A stretch of DNA of 64,000 nucleotides from Sweltsa coloradensis. Taxonomy: Eukaryota; Arthropoda; Insecta; Plecoptera; Chloroperlidae. The stretch lies in the NCBI GenBank assembly GCA_024449915.1, contig JAMZAV010000007.1, forward strand, positions 248,001 through 312,000. Direction: 5' to 3'. The notes under the pieces are model-generated. The model saw only the letters and a list, made by a program, of their open reading frames with translations. It did no database searches and was not told the origin of the DNA. Below, in pieces: positions 43,525 through 57,640 of the stretch (within the stretch, counting starts at the first letter, position 1; every line of letters begins with the position of its first letter). The position numbers and the translations under genes were made by a program.

Positions 43525-44872
43525 CAGGGCCGTATTACCCAATAGGCACACTAGGCACGTGCCTAGGGCGCCAAGAGACTGGGGGCGCCTGCGCCCCCCA
43601 GTCTTTTCGCGTGATGGAAGCCCAAATTAAAAATATATATGAATTAATGACTGGGAGATTGCAAGATTGATTAATTCAAAACATTGCATAAAACTGACTT
43701 TGCACTCATTTGCAGTTTGTTCTGCCCCCCACGACTGCTACAAAAATTGAGTTAGACAGTATGCTGAAAAAGTTACTTCGTTAGCATTGCTTAGGGAGCA
43801 CAGGGCAATGTCATTGTCACAGGTATTGTAAACCGAACTCATCTAGTGAGACTGTGGCGACCGCCGTACATGATTTCATTGATTTGGACAGAACTCCCAC
43901 AAGAAGTGATTTAACGAAGCCGTCTACTTTAAACTCAAACTGTCACAACGTCGCTGAAAAATCTGTAAGTGAACGGCATGACAATTTTTTGTTTTAATAA
44001 AGATCCAGCGACGTGGGTAATCAGTGATTTACTCATAGATTACATTGCTAAACACAGCATTAATCAAAACATTGAAGGATATTTAACGGGTTCACTTCGT
44101 CTTTACTCGGACAAAAATCGATATTTTAAGAAAAACTTGTTACATCGGTAGAATGTCAATGGCGAAGTTGTGTACCGCCACTGGGTGACATACTCGCCCT
44201 CCCAAGGTACAGTGTTTTGCACCCATTGTCAACTTTTTGGTGGAAAGTAACAATTCTTACACAGATATAATGATTGGAAAAATGCTGGCAATAGGTTTCG
44301 AGAACATGAAACGTCCAAAGAACACAGAACAATTAAATGTTCTATCATTTATAGCTTGAACCAAAACAATGCAAAGAATTGATACTAAATTAAAAGTGCA
44401 GTTGTCAACTGAAATAAAATATTGTCGAGATATATTGAGTCGCATTGTTGCCGTAGTTAAGTTCTTAGCATCACGAGGGCTAGCGTATCATAGTGATAAC
44501 GAAAAAGTAGAATCGGCTGGAAATTACAATTACCTAGGGTCTCTAGAATTCGTTGCGGTTTCGCAAGACGTAAAGCGCGTAAGCGCGTGCAGTACAAACG
44601 ATTCGGCGACTTCGAGTCCATGTGGGTGAGGAATATAAAATGACATTATTAAACGGAAACTATGGAATTACATTTACATACGTAGTAGGCCTACCTATTA
44701 TAAATTACATAATATTTAAATGTAGGGCTAGGCCCTAGCAATTGCCTAAAAAACATTATTTGTGAAATTAGAAAACATTGCATTGTCTTTGGATTCCATA
44801 GTTGCGTGGGGGGGGGGGGGGGCGACCTAAAAATTTGTGCCTATGTTCTCATTATTAGTTAAAACGGCCCTG
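43525..44872 (+). mobile_element. hAT transposon with decayed transposase, 8-bp TSD
   Basis: Left end CAGGGCCGTATTACC and right end (inverted) CAGGGCCGTTTTAAC. GTCGAACG is duplicated exactly at 43517-43524 and 44873-44880. The plus strand still carries transposase pieces. A 17-base G run lies near the right end (about 44806-44822). Confidence 0.92.
43960..44630 (+). pseudogene. hAT transposase remnant (TTF-type zinc finger plus DUF4371 region)
   Basis: In one frame DPATWVISDLLIDYI and RYFKKNLLHR are followed by a TAG, then NGEVVYRHWVTYS, GTVFCTHCQLFGGK, another stop, and (frame-shifted) NDWKNAGNRFREHETSKEH. Further on, LSRIVAVVKFLASRGLAYHS and NYNYLGSLEF match the start of the DUF4371 domain. 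The order TTF-type Cys/His finger, then DUF4371, is that of ZMYM/TTF-type hAT transposases. Several stops and frame changes make it inactive. Confidence 0.85.
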
Positions 44873-44880
44873 GTCGAACG

Positions 44881-47800
44881 CGAACCCAACCATTGCGAAC
44901 GGAATCTGGGTCACGGCTCGCGACCCGCGGTTTGGGAAACGGTGATCTGGGGTAAACATGATAGCGTGCTGTGCTGTTCCTCGTTCACACCAGAAACTTG
45001 CGTTAGTAGCGTCAGGTACGAGATAATATGTCGCCGGAATGATAACGGTATAAACAGCTAACGAAAAGGCTACATTGAGAGGGGTACGCGAAAATAGCAG
45101 TAGAGAAGCCCTAAGTCTCTATTGACGAACACCTCACCTTATCCAGCATTGAAATCTGTTGGTGAGAGTGCCAAGTATACACAATTACCCCTAAAATAGA
45201 CCCGCCCTCTGACCCCAAGGGTAACCAAAAACATTCTGTATAATCCATGTTGAAGGGCAATGACAACAAAATCTTGTCAATGGGAGATCGTGTTCAGTTT
45301 TTAGAGACGTAACACACGTACAGATGGATAGAAAAGCGATACATTTAGGTGATCTTCGTACTATGGTAACTTATACAAAAATAAATACATATTATAATGA
45401 ACAATATATATTGTCAGTTTGTGTAACTTAACTTTTGGTGTCAAAATTTCAACAGCAGATTTTAGTTCAATCCCTACATGACCAATAATTTGATGAAATA
45501 CATCGCGCAAATTTTCGACGGTCGGGAAGTCATGATAATGCTAATTAAGGAAAGTATTTAAAATTGAAAGTTACTATATTCTTTTGAGGCCCAGTATAAT
45601 AATGAGCTTCATTTCTCTTTCCTCTTCGTGCAGGATAACCCGTCTAGCGAGAAACATTAACATGGACCACCCCTAGAAACCTATCTGATCTCGTTTGCCT
45701 CGTTCTGTATCAAAAACCTCGGCAACCAGAATAGAACTCCCTACTGGGCCGTCTGTCTTCTCTCTTGCCAACGCTTGGATGTGCAGCCATAACCTAATCT
45801 TGCTCTTTTTGACATATACCAATGAGATTTTCCACACGCGAGGAGGGCTTTTTAGTATCTTCCTAGTTTGAGATTACCACGTGCAAAGAGGTGGGTGGCA
45901 ACTTATTGGTTGACTGGATTGACGTACTACACGTAGCCTACAATATACAGTATAGGACGGAAAAGATACTGACACTACTCGTCCCAGCAAAATATTACAA
46001 TAGAGTATAAACGTACTTGGTTCTTGGTTGCTTTTACAAAGGTAGAATAACTAAGAGTATATTACATTATCATGAGAACGCAAGGCAGTAACACATGCAG
46101 AATTACTATTTCGCATTTCTGAAAAATATATTTTCTTAAATGAAATGAAGCCTAGGGGTCGTAAATACAATTTCAAAAAAAAAACAGTCCCTATGTAGCG
46201 GTGCAAATATATGCAAATAATAATAAAAGCAACAGTCCCAACTCCCAAGAGTAATTGTTTTGTAATGCGAAGGGAAATTCGGAAGATATCGGCACACCAT
46301 GAGGGACCCACTTTCACATTATTTGAATTTGTTGGCTATCTTATCTTACAAGTTACACTCGCTGCTGCCAGTATTCGAGCTAAAAGACATGGTTTGGTAT
46401 TATAACGAATTATCATTTCTGTTGGAAAGAGCGTTGTGAATGCCGAAGTGACTTTCTTGGACATATTACGCCTCCCAAGCGCAGACGGGATGACAGGTTA
46501 ATAGTGACAGCTTTTCAGATAACGCCAGAGATCTTTATTGGCTGAAATATGGCGTATGATGGGTCAGCGTCGACGCAAAATTTCGCTTAGAGGTGAGAGG
46601 GTGTGCACATTTTAGAGACGGTATAATATTTGAATATGAAATGGGTGTTTCCAAGCAACAGGCATGCATGAATGCTTTCACTTCGCCTGCCGGAGATAGT
46701 TGCTTAGTATACACGGTCCGTAGAGTACGCTGCATACATTATTCCAACTATCTCATCTGCAACTGTTTCTGAATGTTTGACGACGCATTGATACTCCTTT
46801 GAGCATACTTGATAGATTACACGTCTTATTGAGGGGAAGCTGTACAAACAAAAAATTGGTCTGGCTGGATGAATGATTATGAACTTTCCATGTCACCAAA
46901 AACATTATGCCATATTTTAAATGATAATTTTGCAAATTATCATTCAACTAGTATTTTAGTATGTAGTCCTAACAGCATGGAATAAGTGTTTATTTTCAAG
47001 AAAAAATACCCAACTACAAAAATGCAAGGCCAACCCATGGCACCCGTTCGTTGAAACTATAATTGCAAATAGACGCATGCCATTGCATAGGATTAACATA
47101 CGTTTGCCTATCATGCCTGTCAAATCAGCCCTACGCCCATATAACGCTTCGCGGCTATCCATTATAAAACTTTCTTTGTATTTTTGTATTAAAAAAATCT
47201 AAAACTTGCAATTTTTGGCCTACTGGTAAAAAAATTATGTTTACAAAATTTTAATTTTCAAAATTAGCGTGGAGAAGCCCCTATAACAGTAGAGTAAGTA
47301 GTTTTGCACCTGTAGGCCACGATATCAACAATCTAAAATAAATTACGTACTAAATATGTTGTTTATATTATAACGATTGGCTTTTGTAACAAGGTTATTA
47401 TAGGTGCTGTACTACAGTCTTCAATTTACTTGGACACAGCAATACGCACAATTCCAAATGTAGAAACGTTTACAAATGGAGACGCCAACATTAATTCCTA
47501 AATAGCTCCCCTAAGCCCAAGGCTGTGAAGCTTTCGGGCTTCGTCTGTTGTGAGCCTATCTTGACACTTGAACTTGCAAACTACGGGCGCGTTTTGAAAG
47601 GGGTTGTCCATCTGTCAACATTTACATAGGCTCGTAGGGGCCAACTGTTACGTGGCCTTGCCCTCGCCGTGACAAAACAACAAACAGCATCGAACAAGCA
47701 AAGCTAATGTAGCTTCGCGACAGAAGGTAGGTAATCGAGACGACAGAGAAAGTGTCATGTCACGTGGCCGAGCACTCAACGTATATCCTGGGAGAAGATG

Positions 47801-49017
47801 TATTTATTTAAATACACAATGTTTGTAAGTTCTTACAATCAAATGACGACTTTTATTTTTAAATTCACGACACGACTGAAATGAAAGAGGAAGTTATTAT
47901 TTGTTCACCCTAAATGTTTTTTCATTCATTTATAATATATTATTTTTTGTCCCCGGTAGAAAACAAACAAGTTACAACGCGTATTTTTGGTGGACCCAGG
48001 GGCCAGCTCCCCCATGCGACTCGGAGGTTTGAGTTGAATACCAAATACTTACAACATATCTGCAGGCATAATAAATAATCAGCAATGTTTGAATTACATT
48101 TTACATTTAGCCACTTAATTAAAAGATGAATTTCTGTAGCCTATCTGACATATTTGGAGTCTTGAAGTATAACATTAACGAGATTTCAACATAGATTTCG
48201 TGTTTTAGCAAACTATTTGCTAGCGTCGACGCCCTTTCTTGTTGTTAAATGCAAAAACAAGGATAAACAATAAAATAAAAAAATAAACATGTAACATAGC
48301 CGATTAGAGCTTGCATTCGGGATTTCAATACATACGTCATAAGGGTAAAGTTAACGTGTCACCGTGGAGTTTGGTGTCACAATTTATGTAGCAAACTATA
48401 GAAACGATAGAGGAAATTAGTCAATAACACTGAACTATTTAAAGAAATGGCAACGCATTCCTGGAATCGGAAACTTGTAAGTATTTATAGTTTACTATTA
48501 CTTAGTAATGAATTACCGCTCTTGCCTTAAAGACACCACACCCTTTTAGATCGTCCGTTGATCTAATTTTAAGCTATAATCAGTAATTACACAAATTTGC
48601 TTAATTTAATTACTCCAAGATTCCCAGCTGTTAATGAGAAACATTACTTGTTATTACAAGTTGAAGCTGGCCATTACAACCCATGTCGATGCTCCTTTGA
48701 ATGGCCCATTTCACGATCGCGCGAGCGAACACCTAGTTGGTTGTGGTTGCCGTAGCGTCGAGTCTAGTGCAACGCTGGAAATAATCCCATCAAGTAAACT
48801 CGGGCTAGGATTAGTGGATGTTTCCGCTCGGCGTCGTATTGTTACTCAAGCAATCCAACACGGCCAACGTGACAGCGCTGCTAAATGGATTATCATTGGT
48901 CATTACCATAAATTAACATGAAACACACCTACACTAAGTGTCACGTGGGTATGAGCGTGGAAGGTGCAGTCAGCGTTTACGAAAAACCTAGTTAGAACAA
49001 ACAAGACTGATGGTTTA
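44881..49017. other. 4.1 kb without recognised gene
   Basis: No exon, TIR pair or SINE seen. A CpG-rich patch at 48690-48900 contains an open frame of 95 codons on the plus strand with no family resemblance. Confidence 0.5.
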
Positions 49018-49265
49018 CAATGAAACTACTTTGAAAAACAAATTAATCCAACTATCAACGCACTCGTCTTCATTGGATGAGCGTAGCGAGCGTAGCGAGC
49101 TGGAAATATTCATCAAGAAATCGGAGTTTTTTTTCTGTCTGTATTATTTCGTTCTGTTTGTCCACGATTGGTAAAACGTAATCCTGAGTTAGGAGACCCA
49201 AATCTTGAAATGAAACTACTTTGAGGAACAAAAATTTTTCCAACATCACGCAACTACGTCTTCAT
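49018..49265 (+). repeat. HINE 5' fragment between 55-bp direct repeats
   Basis: TTGGATGAGCGTAGCGAGCG starts at 49073. The 55 bp before it (ATGAAACTACTTTGA... ending CGTCTTCAT) recurs after the insert at 49209-49265 with several differences. The fragment has no 3' hairpin. Confidence 0.7.
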
Positions 49266-51237
49266 ATTGATATTGATATAATAATTCGTTTAAGACTTCA
49301 CCACCTACTTTTATTGCAATTTTTGTTTTGCTCGGCTGATTATGACATCAAGTATGTTAGAAATTTTGAAATATCTCAAAAAGTCGAAATTACAGGTTTC
49401 TTTATAAACACATTCTTACTAAAATTTGTTTTGATAATGATTTTCAAAACATAATAATTAAGATTTCACGAATTTCATCAATTTTTTAAAAATCGCAATA
49501 TTGACGCTATTTCGTGAATTTTACTTTCTGGCTGAATCAAAATCAAAATTGTTAAAATCTATTGATTATTGGAACGTTTCATGTATGCTTTTCGAACAAG
49601 TTGCAAAAATTGTATATACGTAGGCTGCTTGTTTAGGCTCGAGCAACAACGCTAGTTTACTAACTATCAAAGGGTATATGAACCTCTTAAGTGGACCTCA
49701 GCGCCTGTACCCTGCCCCTGCCTGTGGGCTAATCCTCAGGGAATGATTGTGCATCTGATAACATAATCGAGAAAATATTACATGAAACATTGCAGCCAAA
49801 CACGACGTTTCTACATTTACAAATATCGTGGTCGTGTAAACATATTTGGTGTTGTAAAGAAATATTTTTGTTATTATTATTATTATTATTATTACTACAA
49901 ATAATGCGCACGAGTGATCAATCGATAGTGTCCTGATACAACGACTGAGGCAAACACATGTGGTGAAATAAAACTTACGCAGTTTAGGATGTAGCAATGA
50001 GGGACATGCTCAATTTCTACAGGCGACTCGAGAGACTGCATTGACACCCCGGAGAAGCATCTTTACGACCAGTGTTGAGAGTGTGATGATGGCAATCAAA
50101 AGTCAAAACGTCAAGGGTGTAAATAGTGACACTACCCGTCAGTATAAGAAAAAGGGTGTATACTGTACATAGGTAATTCGAAAAATAACACGATATGAAT
50201 GCGGCTTCCTTCATGGGTGTAGGTCTGCTGGTAACCACATCATATCCCTACATTGAACAATTTATAAAACTCGATTAAATTATTCATAGAAAAGTAAAAG
50301 CAGGATATAAATAGGTAGCATGGTACTATCAAGAATTATGAAAATGACTCACAAGTCGCAGTACCATTCTGCTACCGTCACTAATGCACCCAGTTCCAGG
50401 AACATATTTATTTCAACATATATGCGTGGAGTGTGTTCTACTGGATAAGTTTACTTTTGCCGTTATCTATTATCAGAATTAGATATCGTGACTCATAAGC
50501 CTACCAAGTCATTTCGCATACAGACCGTAAATGATAACAGATAACAACTATCATGACTCCGGTGGGTCCCTCCAATTCCATGATAAGAATCCCTCTGCTT
50601 TATTCTATTGTGTACCTGTATCGAGAAGTATTTTGTGTCCAATTTTGTAATCAGTTAAATTCATTGAATTCGTTACGCGGATGAATCAGGCGCGTACTAA
50701 AGTTTGACCCATGGTTTGACAGTTGACCCGTACAGAAACACGCGCTTATCACACACACTTGGCAAACGCCTGGCTAGCCAGACATGGGCCGGACAACTCT
50801 TAACAGCTCCTTCGTGACTGCATGTGATAGGACTCTAATAGTCTTTGTATTTCCATTAGGTGTGACAGCTTGGCAAGAATCTGGCCGGCCTGCACCCGGT
50901 TCGAATGCGTAAACAGTAGGCTAGAGAGTACAGAACTCACCACCCGCCGGCCAAGTGCTCGGAATAACCAGTTACAACGAGCAATTGAAAGAAGTTTCGT
51001 GCGAGACATGCACGTGCTAACTGCGAAGTGGACTCAAATGGTGTTATAATTTTAGAATATTTGCATAATGACACAACAGAGCGAGTTTCATCGTTACTCT
51101 ATTTAAAAAAGTACATTTTTATTATTGGGCTTCAGTAGGGGAAAACATCATATTTATGAAAGCCCACTGGAATGATTCTAGATTCTAGAAGACGAGGTTG
51201 TACCGTAAATAATAAGTTACTCCAGCAACGTACGTGG

Positions 51238-51320
51238 ATGGCAGCCACGGGTTTCGAACCCATGACCTGCATGCATGCCGTGTCGTGTATAGCGTGCTCC
51301 AGTATAGCCCTGGATTACAC
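51238..51320 (-). repeat. tRNA-like unit (possible SINE head)
   Basis: On the minus strand GGGTTCGAAACCC fits a B box, with an A-box-like CTATACTGGAGCACGC about 50 bp upstream. The cloverleaf is not convincing. Confidence 0.4.
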
Positions 51321-54079
51321 AACCGAATGCCGAAGAGTGCGGCAAGAAGAGTCTAAGAAAAGCACTCGACAAACGGTAATCTCGGCATTATCATACAAGG
51401 TTTTGTTAACATAGTAAGATAACTATAAGGAATGTTCTACGTGTCACCGCAATAGAATGGGAGTATAGTTCGATAACTTACACACGTCTGCTTTTCAGCT
51501 AGACGCACGCTTGCTCTATCATAAATGGGGTGCGTGCACTCAAGCGCACCTTACTGACTTCACTTTCAAAACTAGAAGCAAGTAAATGGAATAACAAGTA
51601 ACTTAGGAAACGAGTGTGGTGCACATGCATGTTCATTGCAAATGTACGTCAAAGGTTGGATAAAAACTCGGAACACAAAATTCTGCGTTTCGCTAAGAGT
51701 TCACCATACTTCCTTGTAACAAATATGAAATGCTCAAAATAAGAACACAAAATTGAAGCAAATTCGATGTCAGAAAATTGCATAAAATATTTTCATTTCT
51801 AGCAAACTTTGGGGGGAAAGCGCATTGTTATGAGTATGGGGACGCAGACGCTAGAAGGAGGGAGTTGTGGTTGTGGAAAGTTTTGATGAGCGGTCCCAAC
51901 CGCTTCAACCGACAGTTTAAAAACTCCCCGCCACAAATGCGTATCAACGCGCATATTGACTGGGAGTACCCCTCCCGACTACTGTAGTACATTATTCCCT
52001 TTGATACAAGCAGTTTGTCTCTCAATTAAAGGTGGGTGTGTTTCAGTGAGTCTATTTTAGTTTAGCCAGTATGCCCCGAAGGCCAAGTCTTGAGCTGTCT
52101 TTCAAGTCACTACCCGTTCCCTACAGTTGATGAATGTGATCCAACAGATACAAACACAAGTTAACGGTGAAGACTTTGCTTTGTTCTAAGGAAGGTTGGC
52201 AAGCCAGGAGATTCCAGCAGATATATTATTAATGTTCTCAACTATTCATTAATGGAAATGTTTCTGAATTGATATGAAACGTTTGCAAATTATCAACCCA
52301 CCCGCCACCGTGAGGTGTTCTTTTCACGTGTTCACACAATTTTTGTTTGGTCTTCCTACTCGTTCTTTTGCAAGCATTAACATAAATCTGTGCCAAGATT
52401 AGTTAGCTTATAGTCTTTGATTATAATTTCTTGTAATAATTTGTTCATAATACACCACGATTTGCTGGTCTGCGCTCGCTGCAGTAACTTCTGAATCGAA
52501 GCCGGTCTGTGAAGGCTGGTAGTGGAGGGGGTGTCGGGTGAATGCATGAAGTATCCTCACAAGAGAAGAATGTCATCTCGTTAGCGACTTTGCATCACAT
52601 CACACGACGACGTCGACGCCAAGGCTACCGAAATACGCCGATGAAACTCGCATGTGACTTCTTCTAACTTCTCGTGTAGAATTGAGCAAATAAGGGTTTG
52701 TATTTTCAAAATGCTTCCGACCAAATTGCGCGCATGGATTTCGGGAGGTTCGTCTGTATGTATACATACACACTACAGAATATGCCAATACATTTTATGA
52801 CATTTTTTGTCGGAAGATTTTATTAGGAAATATAAATCCCTTTTCTGTTCGTACAAATACAAAGTGAACATGACCTCCGATTAACATGCGTTTTTTTGGT
52901 TCGATTTACCCGTCAACAAGGATTATACAGAACGTTCTTGGTGGCCCATGGTGATCAGGGGATGGATCTTACCCCACCCAAAAGCGAAGATTTCCATCAA
53001 CCCGGCAACTCCACCAACAATACTGCGATAGCCCCTGACGCTTCGCTCCATAATAAGTATCTTCTGAAAAGAACAATTATTTTCGATACGATACAAGCCA
53101 TGGTTTAACAAGACGTCATACTGAATGATCGTGAAATATGAAATACAGGAATGTCAAACAAAACACTCTTCAAAATAAAGGTAGGCTTTCCAAACCACAA
53201 GTGAGAAACAGAGCTTCGGTCACTTTGTCAGCTGCCGTAAGTAATTAGCTAGGCTTAACTAACAGGAGATTATCAGTTCTCACACCACGATGACCTTTAG
53301 ACTGAGCTAAGTACTTGGGAAGACTTCAACGATTTCGTGCATGTATAATCATAAGCCGGCTAGACGTCACCCCTCCCCTACCTCACCCCACAACCCAAGG
53401 GCAAGGGCCTAACCGCCGAGTCAAGACACCGCACAGCAATTATCCCTGAGCCCTGGCTGACAGGCGCTAACAATTAGGGAGTGGCCCACCCAAGGAAACT
53501 TGTCACCCAATGTCCATTAGTCGAATTGGGTTCATGCCTTTGATTTCTTCATACACTTCTAGTTCTCGCACACGTTTCTTATAATGGCGAAAAAACGAAA
53601 CGAAACTGTGATGTAATCTTTTTCATACTCGACAACCCTTTCAAGTAAGAAGAAAGGAGACACAATTTTTCTGTTGACCACTTCAATTAACAGCCACCCA
53701 CCTCAACAGACCCACCTAGACCTATAAATAAAAGCCACATTAAAGACTCAGAAAAAAAGCTTCAGTATTTTATGTCTTGCATTGACGTTCTACTGCGCAT
53801 GTCCGACAAGCGACGAGGGAGATAATATGGGAGTTGGTTGGATTGGACTACCTAGTCGCCGGAGGCTGGGTCAGCTCGCAGAGTCGCATCATCACAATCT
53901 CCCTTCGCCAGGCATTGATAAAAGTGCCGGAAAGTCTGATATCAAATAATGTGGCCAATGTTAGGAACATACATAATATCTAATATATAGATAGAGGCAC
54001 CCATTCCTTGCAGAACCGTTTTCTATTATTCATAACCTCCCATTGGTAAGTAATAACTTGCGAAGAAATATCAGTTGGA

Positions 54080-54200
54080 CTCAGTACCAACATTCAAGGA
54101 GGCCACCCTATCAGAATTGTCGGTAGCTGGAATCGAATCAGTGACCTCCCGAAGGTGATGGTGGCGGCAGAAACACACATCTCCAGTACTCGACTTCTCC
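54080..54200 (-). repeat. tRNA-like unit (possible SINE head)
   Basis: On the minus strand GGTCACTGATTCGATTCCAG contains a B-box-like core. No other support. Confidence 0.3.
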
Positions 54201-54313
54201 AGACAAATACAGAGGGATGTCCCTCTAAATCGAACGATTAGTCGTTGACGTAATTGATACAATGGGTCCTTTGATGGCGTTGAAATCTAGATTCAACTGT
54301 GTGCGGCTAGGCA

Positions 54314-54680
54314 CAGTTGCGTATCGAGGGGGGGGGGAGAGTTAAGAGGATTTCCCCCCCCCCCCCCGCCACGATATGCCAGCTCTAATATAACAATTCT
54401 GCAAATCTAAGTTTACGCAAAACAAATACCATCAAATACCTTTTCTTTATTTTGGTTCAGCAAAGCCCCTTGACTTCATAAACACATAAAAACCACTTAA
54501 AAATACGTTTTTTTTTTGGTTCAGCAAAGTCCCGTAACTTCATCTAAAATACATAAAAACCACTTTAAAAATCCGTATTAAAAAAATTGTCTGTGGCGCT
54601 ATTTGGGGGAGTACCCCTTCCACCCGCAATTGAGTCGTTTGTCCAAGCTCCCCCGAAATAAATTCCCGTATACGCCACTG
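54314..54680. mobile_element. hAT-like MITE, 8-bp TSD
   Basis: Left end CAGTTGCGTATCG and right end (inverted) CAGTGGCGTATACG. GCTAGGCA is duplicated exactly at 54306-54313 and 54681-54688. It contains a G run, a C run and an internal tandem duplication of about 70 bp (TTTGGTTCAGCAAAG...CATAAAAACCACTT, twice). Confidence 0.9.
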
Positions 54681-54688
54681 GCTAGGCA

Positions 54689-57640
54689 TAACATCATGGT
54701 TTCCTTCCCTCGATTTTGTAACTCGTTCACTACGGAATTTACAGCTAACAAATAATCAATAGAACTAAAAAATCTCTTGTACCTATATTTATCCCCCGTT
54801 CAGACTTCATTTGAGCAAACATTAAAAGCTAAACCATATAAAGCTAATAAATTACCGTAAATTACCATTGGTTCGTAGATAACCAATAAATCGTCGTGAT
54901 TAGCCTCGTGCTGAACATATAAGACGTTACGCGCCATTAGACAAAAGTTAACGACATAACTTGCACTCAAGGTAGCAAAATAAAGTACTTTCAGAAATAA
55001 TGATGTGCACATAAATTTTGTTCGAAACGTTCTTTTCGTGCCACGGTTCTCCAGGTTTAATCGTGGATTGAACTAAAATTGAACTTTATATCGTTTAGTT
55101 TGTCAAACGATACATCCCACTCGAAGCACGACAGTAAAGAGACAAAAGAACAACGCTCGGATGAACAGAAGAGCGCAATGACACAGAATCAAAACTTGTT
55201 GAGCGAATCACGGTAGCAAAGTTGACAATTAAATTGTAACATTGAGTTTCGGGTCAGAGCCAACTGGGGGAAACAAAAAACTCAATTTGAAGAGCAGTCG
55301 GTAGTCCGGTTAGAATGTAGGAAACAACGTTTAGGAGGGAGTTAAAAAAAGAGACAAAAATAAAGTAATTCGCAGGCGCTGTCAATTACAGAATGTCGTA
55401 ACGAGTCTAATTAGGGTCGGCCGCGGCGGAACGTGCAGTGACTTGCTATTGGTCGGCGTCCTGCGACGTACGTCTTGCTACATGGTGTCAGACGTCGCTG
55501 GCGTTTTACCCCAAACCGACATTAACCCGACGTGACGCTCAACCCACAGCTCGACTTGAGCCCGTGGCACTCGCGAATGACATATTAAGTCGATAGGCGA
55601 TTTACCGTGTCGAACGCCTCAACGATAACAGAGTCTAGACAAACAAACCCAAAACATGGCCAACATAAACTCGAGCTGGCAATTACGTTCCTACGTGCTA
55701 TACGGTAGCTGTTCTCGACTCGAGCACTATATAATTTTACGATACCGTCAGATCCTATAGTTTTAAAACAATTGAATGTCCGACCATACGGTTACTTGCT
55801 GCGAATTCACATTTTAAATACCCCCTTCCAGTAAATGGTGACTCTTGATTTTTATTGATGTTGTACACTGATCCCAAGAGGGTTATTCATGCATGTACTA
55901 GTTGGTTGTGTTACGGGCCACTTCGGCCAGTGTAGGTTACATGTTGGCCTTTTCTCTCATTGGTGTAGTTTAAATATCAACATGTGCGAATGTACGCACA
56001 TACATAGTTTACATTATTTATTACATGATGCAATAAAAATCAATTGTAAAGCTGAAGATGGTCTGGAATCATAATTTCTACAACCTCACATTCGCCAAAG
56101 TGATAATGAGAAGATCTACTATACAATAAGCTGAAAGTGAATTGGTACCCTACGCTATATATGGTAGGTATAGCCTACGTGCCTACCTACGGTGTAGGCC
56201 TACCCTATTTCTCCGCAACGTACATTATAACTCGAACTATCCAACAGGCAACAATCACCAGGAAAATGTCAATAAATAACTTATTCGATTGGTTACCTAC
56301 GATGCGGGCTACAAAATGTACCTCGATACAGTTTTGCTCGTGTAACCAGAAGGGTCGACTGTAGAAGCACACATCGCTACATTTCGTATTCATAATTAAA
56401 TTCTAATACCTTTTATATTGGATTTGTTGTTCCAAACATAGTTTGATCGATTCACTTACTTCCGTTCGTTCTGTTTGTTTGTTTAATTTATCAATTTAAT
56501 TGCATTGCTATTCACTGTATTCCATGGGCCACTAGGGAGGCATCTTATTTGTCCACAGAAGAACAGACGGCATGCAAATAGCAGCGCGTCGAACGAACAG
56601 GACAGTGCAGCAGTATTCTTTCTAGTTGGTTTACTGTAAGTAAAGTATACTTGTACTGGGCTGGGAGTGGGAGCGTGGGAGAAAGAGCGTCATTGTGTTG
56701 ATTGGAGGTTGAAACACAGGACAATGGCTCCCCTTCTCCGTCTCGAGAGTAACTTGGAAGACAAAGGGGGCTTAGCAGGACAGGAAGCTATATAGCTAGA
56801 GGTGGGGAGTCGAGTCGAGCCGCCCACGGCAGGACTAAATCACTCACCTCATCTATGGTACACCTTACCTCACCTGGCCTAGCCAGAAGGAAACCGCAGA
56901 CAACTCACCTAGAAAGAAAAACAAAACATTGTTAGACTTTATAATATGGTAATAATCTAATCCCACAAGTTACTAACATAGAATAAGGAGAAATTTGCCA
57001 AAATTTAGTTTCTCAAAGCACACCAAAACACATTTACCCCATCCCGGAGAAGGTAATTACTAAATATATTTCTGGCTGGTAGGTTGGTGTTATGTGGTAC
57101 TCCATTAATGCGATGATGCTATTTGAGTACTCCGGCGTGACGTTGAAACGCATTGTAAATAAACAACGTAGAGTCATGCCCGTATCGAATGCGTATTTGT
57201 TTGTTTTGAGATCCATTTGGTATGAATAACAATTACTTCAAATAAACTATTATTCTTGTGATGGCTGATATTACAAATACACATTAGAATAATACGTGCC
57301 CATGATATATAGAAACACATGTAAAAACTACAATTTTATGTAACACATAATATTAATAGAAATAAATAAATAAAAAATAAATAAAATAAATGAATAAATA
57401 AAAATAATAGTATTCCAAACCTTGATGATTTCAAGTAAAAAAGAAAAAAAATACTGGCAATTGAGTGCTGGGTATCACCGAACCAAAGAGAATTAATAAC
57501 TTATCAATTTCCAAATTTGAAGTACGAGATTTACCCAAAACTGAGACAAGTTCAGTTGAGACTTTTGTGTCCAAAATTACAAAAAGAGCTAGTAAAAAGC
57601 AGACTTATTTTAAGCATTTTCGCACCACAACATGTTTTTG
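54689..57640. other. 3 kb without recognised gene; CpG-rich patch
   Basis: 55420-55640 is much richer in CpG than its surroundings (GGTCGGCCGCGGCGGAACG, GGCGTCCTGCGACGTACGTC) and includes an inverted CCAAT box (CTATTGGTCGG). It could be a promoter region of this or another gene; no transcript evidence. Confidence 0.3.

Larger units (their letters stand above)
49266..54305. other. 5 kb without recognised gene
   Basis: A (TTA)n run at about 49868-49894 and two weak tRNA-like units (51238, 54080). No exon seen. Confidence 0.5.

Noticed and set aside
48634..48921. 95-codon open frame on the plus strand in a CpG-rich patch
   Set aside because: No family resemblance, signal peptide or domain; length is expected by chance in GC-richer sequence.
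56847..56908. Small 5' UTR exon suggested by TTTCTAG and several GTGAGT-like sites on the minus strand
   Set aside because: GTGAG/GTAAG words are clustered here by composition; no transcript or coding evidence.
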